Assembly (NCBI RefSeq): GCF_001642475.1
Contig: NW_019173935.1
Location: forward strand, 372,001 to 436,000
DNA: 64,000 nucleotides
Source: Fonsecaea monophora
Lineage: Eukaryota > Ascomycota > Eurotiomycetes > Chaetothyriales > Herpotrichiellaceae
Direction: 5' to 3'
In this document: positions 21,714 to 33,764 of the stretch, one piece after another
Numbering within the stretch: the first letter of the stretch is position 1
Layout: every line of letters begins with the position of its first letter
Position numbers and translations under genes: made by a program
The notes under the pieces: model-generated
What the model was told of the DNA's origin: nothing
What the model saw: the letters and a program-made list of their open reading frames with translations, nothing else
Database searches by the model: none

Positions 21714-24207
21714 ATGGATGCCTCTATGGACGATATGCTCACAGGAGAGGGCTCCGATACTTCGAGTCACGAAAACAACGGCACGGAATCAACCTACGAA
21801 GGGCATGCCAGCGAGAAACCAAAAAGAGGCAAACAAGCTCGTGCATGTGGAGAGTGTAACAGGTACTATTCATCTTCCCAGCCGTAAAGGGTGCTGCTCT
21901 GTCTAAGACTCCCAAAGGAAGAAGATCAAATGTGCGCCATCTCCGCAGACCTATATCCAATGTGTGCGATTGACCATGAGAAGGTGACAAACGCACTCCG
22001 AGGTGCTCTCTGTGCGCTCGAACTGGGCAAGCCTGTTATTACCCGAAGAAAAGACGACCGGCAACTCGCCCCTGGCAGTTGAGCGCCAGCCCGCGCCGTC
22101 TCCTGGAGTTGGAGGGAGAAGAAGGAATAAGTGAGTTAGCTGAATCGTTCGAGGCATAACGACGACGAGCTAAAACGTTTCATTCCAGACCGAATCCTCG
22201 ACCTGCTGGATCTCAGTATGCTGGAAAATGCTCTATTGCGACGGAGAGAGAGACGAGACAGCCTTTCAAACACCACCTCGCAGTCTCCTCAGGTCCCCCT
22301 AACGCCTGCTTTCTCTCCTAACCACGGTGTGCAGATAACGACAAACGAGCTAGAAAATGGACTGCTTTGTACAAACGACATGAACTCCGGTCTTGGACTT
22401 TTAACTGGACAGAATGAAACTCGATTCTTCGCAGATGTCTTCGATCCCACCCTAGGACCCTGGCTAACGGACGGCTTCTCAAACGGCCAGGCTCCAGAAA
22501 CTCTCCTGGGAAATGTAGGGGAGATGCTGGATATTCCTCTGCTGCAAGCGCAAGATCCTGGAGGCGCTCTCGAGATGAACTATAATTTTCAGTTCGGTTT
22601 CTTTCCCGCATCCAATACAAACTCAACGAGTCAAGGAAATACCAAGACTAATCGATATTCGATGCCGTTCCCTGCCATGGTCGTCGACGATATGTGAGTG
22701 ATGCAGTACTTGCCCGTATGTCAGTGCCCAATGCTTACTGTACTTAGCATCGATGCATTCTTCAAGTATGTGTCTGGATGGCTACCGCTCTTTCACAAAC
22801 CGCGATTCTATGCAAAATATAACGTGTACGGTCAAGATACCGAGAAATATCAGAGTCTCTGTTTGGAAGACTGCCTGATTCTCGATACGATCTGCGCCCT
22901 AGCCGCCCGCTTTTCTACATCTTCGTATTTCGCCCATTTACCCCCGAAGAGTCGGGCTGAACCGTTTCTCACCCAGGCCACACAGCTGTTTCAGGACGCC
23001 ATGAAACTCGATGCGGCAATCCAAGCGAATCTATCCTTGCTACAGGGATTGATTCTTCTGGGCTGGTATCATCAGGTGTGTGGCTCCAGTGGGCGCTGCG
23101 GCAATCTCATTGGTATCTCTTGCCGTTTGGCGTATGACCTAGGACTTAACAACATCGACCATGACATCTTGGAGTCCAAATCCACAGTCCAATGGACGTC
23201 GACAGAAGAATGGAGCAAGAAAGAAGAACTCCGTCGGGCTTGGTGGTTGGCTTGGGAGCTTGACATGTTCTCGGGGACGATTCTGAAGCGGCCACACACC
23301 ATTGACAAAACTCACATAAACGTCCTGCTGCCAGTATCGGATGAAGCATGGTTCTCTGATACGCCGGTTGCATCCGTCGCAGTTATACATGACCCACTAC
23401 ACGTTTGGAAGACACTCAAAGATTCTCCCAACGACGACGACAGGGCTTGGTTCCTCATAGCGTCGTTCCTCAGGGCGTTTGCTCACGATATAATCCACAG
23501 ACGGCATACGACAGCGCAGACGATATGCGACTTCCAGTCCTCCATAACTTGCTTCTCTCTGATTCTTCCTCAAAGGTTTCATCTTTCCACGAACTGTCTG
23601 AGCTATGATGAGTCCAGTTTTGCCGCAAACAATTGGATTGTGTGCACTCATTTAATCCTGCAGTCGTACGTCCTTCATGCGAAAGTCTAACATATCAAGA
23701 TCCCACATGCTGATTTGAGGCCATAGGAGTCGCTCGTCACTTCGACTGCTTTGTAATCGGAAGTTCCCAGAGCATTTGGATGTCTCACTGGAAACGTCAG
23801 CCTTGGAAGATGAGAAGTTGGTGTGTCGCGTTATTAGGGAATGGGACCCTAACTACATCGCTCGAACATGTCCTCTGGTTACCACGACCCTTCTTGGACC
23901 CGCGGCCATCAATGCCAAAACAGCGTGCGAGTTGGCTGCTCACCCGGACGAGAGCCGGCCCATATACCTCGAGATGTTGAAGCTAGTTCTCGGGGCGATA
24001 GGATCGTTCTGGCAGATAGGCGCTTCTGTGCTAGGTGAGAGCCTCTACTATTTGTCCACGGTCTATTGTCCTTCTAACAATTCTCTAGAACTTGTACAGC
24101 TGCTCGAGGCTCGTCGGTCTATCACCGAGCTGGTCAATGCCCGCAAGAATGATCTGGATCGACTTCCTCTCCTTTTGCCCAAAAATGATGAAGATTCCAG
24201 CGGCTGA
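21714..24207 (+). CDS. Zn2Cys6 transcription factor with fungal_trans domain (1)
   Basis: DNA-binding regulator of about 730 residues. The acidic N-terminus (MDASMDDMLTGEGSD) leads to a binuclear zinc cluster spread over three exons. Splicing two introns, 21862-21916 and 21931-21983 (donor GTGCGC), gives CGECNRKKIKC, then DKRTPRCSLC, then ARTGQAC. Spacing is exactly Cx2Cx6Cx6Cx2Cx6C. A basic linker follows (YYPKKRRPATRP). The middle-homology region starts after the intron near 22694-22747: FFKYVSGWLPLFHKPRF, DTICALAARFS and SCRLAYDLGL. The last intron (about 24033-24086, 54 bases) is in frame and stop-free, so it could be retained. It lies between the CocE hydrolase and the VAO gene and is the most central of the three regulators. 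Confidence 0.85.
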
Positions 24208-24740
24208 AGCGGCATACAAAAGGTCAAGAAATGATTGTTGTCACAGATACAGACGCTCAACAGCAGTTCAAAATAGCCGCTTCCTGCTTTCTCCCCTTAC
24301 ACTGGACTGACTCGAGCCTGAGATTCGTCATGTGGGACAGGTGGAGAATATTGCATCTACTGCCCATAATCCAAAACTGCCAGCTTCTCGCTAACCAAGG
24401 TCTGCGACATGCGAGGGTACAATGATCTCGTCGCCAATGCTTCAAGATTCCTACCACCTCTCGCTCAAGTCTTTAATGTGGGGTGACGATGCTCTCTGGC
24501 TGGGCCACAACACGAGGCCAAGGCTAGCTACCTGGGGCCCCGTGGGAAAGTTCTCGTCCCACCCAACCTACTAGACTCTCAGTGTTCTCACGGCATAAAT
24601 AGTCAGGTTTGCCGTGGAGAGAATCCTCGTGGGACTCAGCTGGCTCTTGAGTAGACTATCTTCCTCAACCGGCTTGACTAGTCTTCATCGAGACGTGGCC
24701 TTGTCTTTTACACAGACAAGTGGTTCTCAACACAGCAGCC
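24208..24740. promoter_or_regulatory. Gap before the VAO gene
   Basis: This is the 3' flank of the regulator and the promoter of the oxidase. No gene is seen and no clear TATA box is recognised. Confidence 0.35.
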
Positions 24741-26950
24741 ATGGCGTCAATTTCTTTGCTTGACTCGCATGGTGATGTCGATCTTATAACCCCACCGGAT
24801 GTTTCTGCGAGCACCTTAAGACAAGCACTAAAAGAAATCAGTCTGATAGTCGGGCCGGAGAATGTCGACATCTGTACCAAGGAGGCGATGAAACCTGACG
24901 AGGATGGACACTACTACAACCTCCCGAAAGAACATGACCTGTTCTACGTTTTGGAAAAAGATGTCTTCCTCGCGAGTGCGGTCGTCCGGCCAGGTTCAAC
25001 AGAAGACGTGTCCGCCATTGTAAAACTGGCCAACGAGTACTTGACACCATTGTGGCCTGTCTCTATGGGTCGAAACCTTGGTACGTACGAGATCTGTCGC
25101 AGGACTGCTAACGAGAGCTGAACAACTACAGGGTATGGAGGCTCTGCACCCCGTCTTCGAGGCAGCATTGTTCTTGACATGGGAGCCCGGATGAACAAAG
25201 TGCTTCAAGTCAGCGACCGAGACTGCACCTGTCTGCTCGAGCCTGGTGTTTCGTACTTTGCCCTCTACGACTATCTTCAGAAGAACGGCTTCAAGCATCT
25301 TTGGATCGACAACCCCGACCTGGGAGGTGGCTCCGTCATCGGCAACGCTCTGGATCGAGGTGCTGGCTACACTCCTTACGGAGAGCACTTTTCGATGCAT
25401 TGCGGCATGGAAGTCGTCCTGCCAACCGGTGAAGTGATGCGGACAGGGATGGGAGCCCTGCCGAACAACAACACCTGGCAGACATTCCAGTACGGATTCG
25501 GCCCGTATCCTGACGGCATCTTCACCCAGTCGAACTATGGCATTGTCACGAAGATGGGCTTTTGGCTCATGCCGGACCCTGGTGTAAGACATCTCCCGCC
25601 GTATGAGAGAGCTATTCGTCAATATACTCGGGTGAGCTAACACATTCGACTCAGGGCTACCAAGCCTACCTGTTCTCTTTCCAGAACGACACCGATCTCC
25701 CGGCTATAGTTGAAGCTATCCGTGTCCTACGGATTGGCATGGTCATCCAGAACGCGCCAACGATTCGATCGACGCTCCTCGACGCTGCCGTTTATGCCCC
25801 AAAGTCTCACTACACAGATTCCAAAGACGTCCTCACAGACGGCGAGATCGACGGGATCGCTCAAAAGATAGGGGTTGGCCGATGGAACGTTTACGGTGCC
25901 ATGTACGGGCCGAAATCAATGCGGGACCTTCAGTGGGAAGTGTTGAAGAATACTTTTATGCAGATTCCTGGGGTGAGTCTATCTTGCCCTGCTTGTGGCA
26001 AGCCCAACAATCAGTGGCTCTTCGTCTATTTATCATCATTCTCCACAATTGTTCTCTTTTGTCTGACCCTAGTTTCACAGGCGAGATACGAAATCCCCGA
26101 ACCTCTCAGAGAAGGCTCCCAAAAGACCGTCCTGCACATGCGCGAGGAAACCCTCAAGGGGATCCCGAACACGTACGAGCTGGGCTGGCTAGACTGGACC
26201 TGCAAGCGCGGCTCGCTGCTGGGATTCTCTCCCATCTCGCCCGCCACGGGTGTCGACGCCGACAAACAGTACGCGATGGTGAAGCGGAGACTGGGCGAGT
26301 TTGGGTTCGACTACCTGGGCACTTTTGTCGTGGGATGGCGTGAACTTCACCACATTGGTTCGTCCGATAATTTTTTTTCATCTGAGAGAAAAAACAAACT
26401 TTCGGGGAGAAAGATTGATCACTGATTTGTATCATAGTGTGCCTCACATTTGACAAGTCGGACCCTGATTCACGCAGACGGGCACACCGATGCATTGAAC
26501 TGTTGATCGACGACGCCGCAGCCGAGGTATGTACAACCCTATCCCCCTCCCTTTTTGTCGAAAGGTCCTTCTACCATCCACCAGTCCGTCCGGGGACTTT
26601 GTCCCCTCAAAAGAATATGCCTACCAGTCTATCTCCTTCAAGATCATTCCTATAACTAACCGCTCCTCGCTCTCGTCCACCACCTACAGGGCTACGGCGA
26701 ATACCGCACCCACCTCTGCTACATGGACCAGATCGCCAGCGTGTACAACTGGAACGGCGGGGCGTCGATGAAATTCAACCAACAGCTGAAAGACAGTCTC
26801 GACCCGAACGGCATCCTCGCCCCGGGCAAGAGTGGCGTGTGGCCGGCGCGGCTGCGCGGGCGGGGGTTCGAGATTCAGCGGACACAGCCATACGTGCGTG
26901 AAAATGGTGATTGGATGAAAGGAGAGGAGCGAGAGCGTAGCCACCTGTGA
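24741..26950 (+). CDS. Vanillyl-alcohol oxidase-type flavoprotein (VAO/PCMH family)
   Basis: FAD oxidase acting on 4-alkylphenols or 4-hydroxybenzyl alcohols through a quinone methide. About 570 residues from six or so exons, starting MASISLLDSHGD. The FAD domain shows PLWPVSMGRNLG joined to YGGSAPR (the Tyr position of VAO), GSIVLDMGARMN, and DNPDLGGGSVIGNALDRG. The latter includes the Asp that in VAO acts as active-site base. Next is YTPYGEHFSMHCGMEVV. WRELHHIV carries the His that holds FAD covalently in VAO, and GYGEYRTHLCYMDQI carries the Tyr-Arg pair that binds the phenolate. The end PNGILAPGKSGVWP is also conserved. All these residues are present, so activity on a para-substituted phenol is well supported. 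Introns lie near 25081-25132, 25584-25654, 25973-26080, 26356-26437 and 26527-26690. Confidence 0.9.
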
Positions 26951-27503
26951 GGAGAATTGAAAAGTTTGGGGTTGTGGCGAGATACCTACCTACCTTCCTA
27001 TGAACCTCCCTATGTACCTACCTATGTATGTATGCAGATGTTAAAAAAGGCCCCACATGCGATCCCTACCAACACCCACCGCCGACCCAAAGAGGCTAGT
27101 CATGACATTCGCCGTGTGGAGACACTTCGAGAGACGATCACTCTACACCTACTCGGTCCTCACCATACATATGTATGTACCTGGAACCTCCGGACTGGGG
27201 ACTATCTTGCTTAGCTAGGTCGTCGTGTGTTTCCAGACTCGTGGTCGGTAGAGTATGGAGATATGACTGTGCTGTTTCAGGATGGTAGATGGTAGCTGGC
27301 ATCCGGTCAATTATTGTACTAACGTACCTCGTTCTGAGGACTTGCTATACTGATATCCGAATGCGCATTCGTATCCATATCCTGTCTTAATGCGCATACC
27401 TAGGTGAACGTACATGCATTGACTCGCCGTCCAGTATCTATGTCCATACACATCCTGAAATTCACCTCATCCCATTCCTTGGCTCACTCACTCACTCGCT
27501 CGC
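26951..27503. other. Convergent 3' region with (TACC)n microsatellite
   Basis: The gap lies between the convergent VAO and FAD-monooxygenase genes. A degenerate TACC/TATG microsatellite spans about 26983-27036. No gene is seen. Confidence 0.5.
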
Positions 27504-28864
27504 CTACTCGTCAATATCCACACCAGCAAAAGCCTTAAGCCAGCCACGAGGCGCGTCCGGCGCGAAAAAAAGCTCTCCACTCCGATTACTCCTGGTAATG
27601 AGATCGATCGCGCGCGGGGCCATCAGTTTCTCGTACTCTGCCACGGCGCGGTCCAGGTCGTTTACCCCATACTTGATGATCTGTTGGGCGAGCTCGAGAC
27701 TGTCGGTCAGAGCGCAGTTGACGCCTTCACCTACGAAAGGGGGGCTGTATGTGCCAGTAAGTTAGTTAGTCAGGTACTTCATGCTCAGAGGGTAGCGGAG
27801 TCAACATGCGAATAGCAGGGGGAGGGTGAGAAGGAACAAGGGGATTGTATGTAGTGTTGTGATCTTGCTTACCTTAGATGCGCAGCGTCTCCTACCAGGG
27901 TAATACCAGACACGGTCGTCCATGGCAGCGACGCAGTCGGCACAGCGTGTAACGGCCAGGCATAGACCTTCCCGTCACTGTATGTGATCAGATCCGTGTG
28001 CACCTGCGGCCAGTCTGCAAAGTGTTCGTCGCACAACCACTGACGCAGAGCCGACGGGTTCTCCAGGATCGTCGCATTCTCCGTGCTCCAGTGCTCAGGG
28101 AGGCGCAAGCCTACGCCGACGTAGTAAGCGCCGTCGCCGAGTTTGAAAACAACGATCTGCTTTCCCGCGCCAAAGGCGATGTAGTTGCCCTGTCCGGCCA
28201 GCGCGGCGACTGACTCATGGAACGGATTTCCAGCGCTGATCGTGGTGGTCAAATAATGTATTCCAGAGTACTCAGGTTTGGTCGATGTGACCTATTAACC
28301 GTCGTGTCAGACACTGAAGAACCGGGCTGGGAGATGGATAGAGACAAGACGGGGGAGACTGACGAGATTCCTAGCTTTCGACCATGCTCCATCCGCGCTG
28401 ACGACGAGGCGGAAGCCCGATTCGACTCTCCCGTCCGCAAACCGCACAGACATTGACCCGTCGGGGTCTTGCTGCACCTGTTGGACCTTGCAACCCCAGC
28501 GGACCTTGTTCTCTGGAACGGAGCTCAGGAGCAGCGCACGTAAGTCCTTGCGGTCGATCTCGGGTCTGTCCTCGTTGGCATCGTCGCAACCACCCGTCCT
28601 GACGTAGACTTTGCCTTGCCCGTCTGCCAGCACTGTATGTGCGTCGGTACGGGCGAGCTTCTTGAACCGGTCTAGTAAGCCAGCCTCCTGAAGAGCAACC
28701 TGGCCAGAGTTGGCGTGGATATCGAGGGTACCGGCTCGTGAAGAGGTCTCATTTCCTGATATGTCTCGCTCGAAGATGATGTAGTCGATATTGGCGAGTT
28801 CGAGCATGCGACCGAGCATCAAGCCGCTGGGGCCGGCGCCGAGGATAGCGATAGGCGGTGCCAT
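27504..28864 (-). CDS. TetX-like FAD-dependent monooxygenase
   Basis: Single-component group A flavin hydroxylase. The start at 28864 gives MAPPIAILGAGPSGLMLGR, the dinucleotide-binding fold with GxGxxG. SSRAGTLDIHANSGQVAL resembles the TetX subgroup. VSADGAWSKAR is the DG motif and GITLVGDAAH the second FAD motif, followed after an intron by SPPFVGEGVNCALTDSLEL. It ends AFAGVDIDE with a stop at 27504-27506. Introns lie near 28290-28370 and 27750-27890. About 400 residues, intact. Relatives hydroxylate aromatic or polycyclic compounds; here a phenolic product of the neighbouring enzymes is a possible substrate, which is inference. It is divergent to a Zn2Cys6 gene across about 200 bases. Confidence 0.85.
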
Positions 28865-29068
28865 GACGGAACTCTTTGGAGGAATCGAAAGTGAAAGAGA
28901 AATACATTTCCAGCTTGTAAGTGTCAAAGGCCATCTTTTATATCACGATCAAGATTCAGTGAGGTGTAGCGGAGGTACCTTGGGTACCTCTTGTTGTCAG
29001 AATATCAAGCTCCGTAAGTTCCGACGGAGGATATTCGGCACTTAATTTTGTCTTGGCGAGCCAAATCC
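28865..29068. promoter_or_regulatory. Shared promoter with palindromes
   Basis: A 204-base divergent promoter. It contains GAGGTACC-TTG-GGTACCTC at 28972-28990, a perfect inverted repeat, and CCG...CGG triplets in 29011-29027 (TCCGTAAGTTCCGACGGA). Zn2Cys6 proteins commonly bind paired CGG/CCG triplets, so the second site could be bound by the neighbouring regulator. Confidence 0.4.
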
Positions 29069-31318
29069 ATGACGAGCGCCCGTCACCGACATTCATTTAC
29101 CCATCTTTCAATCATCGACAGACCTGAGTATGACAGAGACACTGGCCCCGTATGCTGTAAGTCCCTATCACTGACTTCATCGGAACCTCTAAACTGACCA
29201 GATTGGCGGCTGAAGTGTGATAAATGCCGATCCCGCAAGGTGTGTCAACCCTACCAGCTCGCAGACATGGAAGACGGCTGTGACTGATCCATTCGCAGGT
29301 TGCATGCTCGAGAAGCCAGCCTAGTTGTCAACGCTGCGAAGAAGAAGCTACTACTTGCTCGTATTCACGGTCGGGCCTCATTCGCCGAAATAGACAAAAG
29401 CGGAAACATGCCAGCAGTGTCTCTGATCAGTCGACTTCTAGTGCGGTCACTGGCAGCCACGCTGGCGAAGTGGCTCCCAACAACCTGCATTCCAGCCTGG
29501 CAACTGATATAGATGCGACTCGGGAGCGCTTGCACGGTCTCGGCGCGTCGCGACAAAACTCTCTGGGAGCGCTCTCGTCGCTGGCTCAAACTTCTGCAGC
29601 CGTTTGGCAGGGTTCTGTAGAGCTGGGCAAGGCTGCTAGGACGTTTTTCTTGTTCAAAGATCGGGCAGTCTCCTGGGTCAATAGTGAGTGCTGTAGTCTG
29701 TACAACAGAGGATACTGCTGACACAACTCGGGACAGCCTTTGAGGCCGAGTTGAAACGCGATCGTCCTTGCTGTCTCACTCCGCCTCCCGAAGTACTGGG
29801 CCACTTGCGAGCATCTTGTCCGGAGAAGGTGAGGGATCGAGCTTGGCTGGTCATGTACTATGGTATCATCCTCAATCTCGTCTCCGAAACCGACCCCGTG
29901 GACGAATCCACAAAATCAAAGCTTCGATCAAATCTCATGCTCGCCCTCAACGATGCCAGACTCCACCTCGAGCCCAGCGAGGTGAACATCCAGGCATTGC
30001 TTCTGCTCGCTCTTGATGTTGAAGAGTTCACCACTCCAACACTTTGTTGGATGATGGTTACAAACGCATGCAGGATGCTGCAGGCGTTGGGTGTGAACCA
30101 CCGCCGATTCGACTCTCCCACCCGAGACCGGCGCGTCATGATGTTTTGGCATCTGTATCTGGTGGATATTGGACTGGCTCTCATCTTTGGCAGATCTCCT
30201 GCCTTCCACCGCGGAATGCCGATGGGGATACCCGTCCCAACGGTAAAGCGGATCTTTTCGTCTCAGCAAGATACTGACCCGTCTGACACACCAGCGTTGT
30301 TCGGAGTGCGTGAGTGAAATGGTTGTGATGACCCCAAACAACGGAAAACAACTGATATGAGCTTCAGATTACATCAACCGAATGTTCCTTCTGTCACTCA
30401 TAATGGGTGATATCTGGTATTATCTTCATGAAGATCCGATGCCTGATTACACGAACATCGAATCAACCAGCGAGAGTCTTGAGTCCTGGTATCTCAGCAC
30501 AATACAGGTGTTTAGTAATCTCAACGGACCTGGATCTTCAAAGACATTGACATGCCACGCAGATTCTCGAAGCTGCTTCTCTCACAGAGAAACCACTTCT
30601 CGCCGCCAAAGATGCTGCTGCCATTGACCTGGCTCTGAGAAACGTCAGTTTCCAGTACGAGTACCTCTATATCCTCCTCGCTCGATCTTCACCCCGGATG
30701 AGAGTCCAGTGTACTGAGTCGTCGAAACGGATGCTTTGTCTGCTCGAGAAGATGGGGTCGGACGAGTCCCAAGGTTCAGCTAACAGCATGGTATGGCATC
30801 TTTTGTGTGCACCCTTTACGCCGTTCTTGGACCTTTTCGGCGAACTTATTTCGAATGGCGCGGGCGGATCAGACGACAACCGGGCAGCACTGGCAGCCAT
30901 GGAGCACCTCCCTGTCTTCTTGGGGAAGATGAGCTCGAGGAACTCGCTTGCCGCCAAGCTCAAGAGTGTCGCTGAGGTTTTGGTGCAGCATGCCCAATTG
31001 GTGGTTAACCCTCAAGGTACGTATTTGGCCCAACACACCAAAAAAAAGTGGTGTATCTGACCAGCCATTTCCTGTCTACCAGACCACAACACTGCCAATC
31101 CAGTGATTCCTCCTTTTCTAGCAGAACCAGTGTCCGATCACTGGCCAAACGCTCTGAGTTGGGATTCATTCTTCAACTACAACATGCATTCCTCTGATCT
31201 TAACTACAATCCCCAGACAGAGAACGTTGGTGCTGAGCCGACCGATTTGACAGCATGGACGAATGACTTCTTCGACAACGCTTTTGTAGACTGGACGGGG
31301 TGGAAACCTCGAGTCTGA
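29069..31318 (+). CDS. Zn2Cys6 transcription factor with fungal_trans domain (2)
   Basis: Regulator of about 620 residues. The ATG at 29069, not that at 29130, is chosen, since only it keeps phase across the first intron (donor after GTATGCT at about 29157) into YWRLKCDKCRSRK. After the second intron VACSRSQPSCQRCEEEATTC completes a cluster with spacing Cx2Cx6Cx6Cx2Cx6C. A serine-rich linker follows, then the fungal_trans region (NACRMLQALGVNHRRFD, FWHLYLVDIGLALIFGR). The C-terminus is aromatic and acidic (DHWPNALSWDSFFNYN), a plausible activation domain. Six introns are needed in all and no break remains. It shares a promoter with the FAD monooxygenase, the usual layout of a local regulator and its target. 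Confidence 0.83.
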
Positions 31319-31603
31319 GGTTTCTAGAGCGTCGATTGGCAGGGGTTGACCTAACGTGGAGGATTGTTGGATGCTGTGCGGACAAGGGTAGATCAGAGGA
31401 TATCCCTGACGGTTGACGATATATTGCCGCAACTGTCGTCTTCGGCCCATAGAGGACAAAAACATGCTTCCTCTCCGTTAGAGGGGCTGGGTCAAGGGAC
31501 ATCGCCGTCAAGATCCAGAAGTAGTGATGCCGGCTGGAACTTGCGTTGGAGTAGTCTTTACATATGTAATGTTTGTGCAATCCATCGTCTCCAGGAATCT
31601 ACC

Positions 31604-33764
31604 CTATATGAACATGGCCGAGACCCTCTTGGCTGCTTCCTCGATTCCGCCGTCCGCGTCCACAATACCCAGCGCGAAGTCTTCCAGCCTGGAACTCCCG
31701 GGTGACTTACCCCTCGGCACCGTGAATTGGTGGTGGTACATGGCATCCTTACTCTGCAGTTGTACCCTAGGCAGAGTTTTCGGCCGAATCTGCACGTAGT
31801 GGTGGACACTCGGGGCTGTTGGCTCGTCTTCCACGGCGTATATTTGGTCTTGCTCAGTTCTCGGATAACTTTCTGGAGTGCTGTCAATGTACGAAACACG
31901 GCCTAAATTCCGGGTCAAGTCCTCGATTCGCTGCGTGTTCGCGTATGGGAGACTCGTATCGCTAGTGTTGAATATCGAGAACGAATCTTCTGATGGACAC
32001 GACGAGTTGGCGCCCGAGACGGACAAAGATGTGCCCGGTGCCACAGCATCGGTTGGGAGCAGGAAAGAGTCGTTCGTAATGAGGAATGCAGCTGCGTCAG
32101 TGAACAAATCCGATTCGTTGGGAGTCAGCATGGACAAGTCGGTGGTGAGATAGTCGGTCCTTTCCTCCAAGCTGACATCCTCACTGGTGAACGTCGATGT
32201 CGTCGGGTTCTCTGCCGCGATATTATCAGGTATATCCATGCCCATGCCTCGATCACGAATCTTCATCACATTCTTGACCACCATCTCCGCAAGGCGGGAG
32301 TCCCAGAGACCATCACGCGAGTGCTTGAGCAGAGGGTGGGAGAACAGTCGGCAAGCCGTGGCCAATATTTCCGGGTGGGTGGTTTTCAGGCACACAAAGT
32401 ACAGCGTCCCGATGAGGAATGTGGATAATGTATAGGTGCGTTGCGAAGGCGAGGCTAGTGGGAACAGAGCGCTGGCGGAACGTGATGCTGAGCGAGTTGC
32501 CAGAGAGAGAAGCCCGAGTACTTCTGATAGTGCTGTGCCGAGGGTATCTTCGTCATCAGGAGGATAGCTCATAGCATCAGCGGCAATCGGAACATTCTCC
32601 TCAATAAGACTGTAGAAGGTGTGGAAGCTTATCTGCAAGAGCAAGAACTGTTGGTGCTGGAGCTGCTGTCTACCGTCCTTGGTGGCACTCGCTGAGACAT
32701 TGGAGGCAGAATTGCCGATATTATTACCAAGGCCACTCAGTGAGTGCCGGTACCTCTCATACTGCTGGCGTAATACAACTCTTTCGCGCCACAAACCCTG
32801 AGGAATTTCACTTGATGGCTTGCCTTTGTGTTGGACCTGGCTAATCAATTGGCGGAGGGTCCAGTTCTGAAGTTTCACCAGAACGCCTTCAGCATGGTCG
32901 AGACTCTGGAACGAATCAGGAACAACCGACAACACTCCTCGAGTGTCTTCGGGACCAACCAGTTCCAGCACTGGAAGTCTGAGGTCATCATAGGAGCTCG
33001 CTTGGATATCCAGACGCTCCAAGAGGTGTGTCAGTTGTACGATCAACTGTTCGTCGGCCCATTTTCCCTCGTGTTGGGTTCGCTTCAGCAGTTTTAAGCC
33101 GCTATCGAGGTGTGATATCGCCTGCTGAGTATCGCCAAGGAGTGACTCCAAAGAATAGAATATGACGCTGCAGACCAATGCTACATCTGGCTGTGCATCA
33201 GACCTCGCGAGGTAATTCTTCAGCTGGACGTAGCATTTGCTGACCATAGTCATGGTCTCAACGTGTAGACTTGGCTTGTTCGTGAACGACCCACAAACAA
33301 AGTCCTTGTGTAGGGAGCTCAGAACCACAAGGCCATTTCGGATGACGGGTTGGTCTTGACTTCGCTGGAGGATCAGCTCGGTCCACAAGGTCGGGTCGGC
33401 GTAGCTGGAGAGGTTCCATGCTGCTTGACAGCAGTAATAATGTAAGAGCTGCCGATCGGCTTGGCTTCCGGGCACCTTGAAGGGAATACTGTACGATGCG
33501 ATAGAACTGAAATTCTGAGCTGGGTTCTGTACGCCTCGAGAATTTTGTGCTGGAGGGGTCGGATAGCCTTGACATTTCCTGTGAGACGAGGTGCAGTTCT
33601 CACATTCCGGCCTTGCTTGATCGCATCGGATATGGCGAGCTCTGTATGCACTGGCGTCAAAATCGTCCAGCTGTCTAGTATATACATACGTACTTGCACG
33701 TTGAACACCCTGAACGAGTCTTGGGTGCGCTCTTCCGCAGCCTCTTAGCCGCCAATTTGTCCAT
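31604..33764 (-). CDS. Zn2Cys6 transcription factor (3), fungal_trans_2 type
   Basis: Regulator of about 720 residues in two exons: 33764-33694 and 33641-31604. The start MDKLAAKRLRKSAPKTRS is basic. The zinc cluster is split by the intron, GCSTCK joined to ARHIRCDQARPECENC, then TSSHRKCQGYP. Spacing is Cx2Cx6Cx6Cx2Cx6C. The body (LLHYYCCQAAWNLSSYADPTLW, LVVLSSLHKDFVCG) is the type that responds in many fungi to nutrients or sterols, without a clear ligand here. The open frame runs upstream of the zinc cluster through the intron, so a longer but zinc-less start at 33991 is rejected. It is convergent with regulator 2. Confidence 0.83.

Noticed and set aside
29130..29156. ATG at 29130 as the start of the second Zn2Cys6 gene
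   Set aside because: It puts a stop codon right after the first intron. The ATG at 29069 keeps the frame into the zinc cluster.
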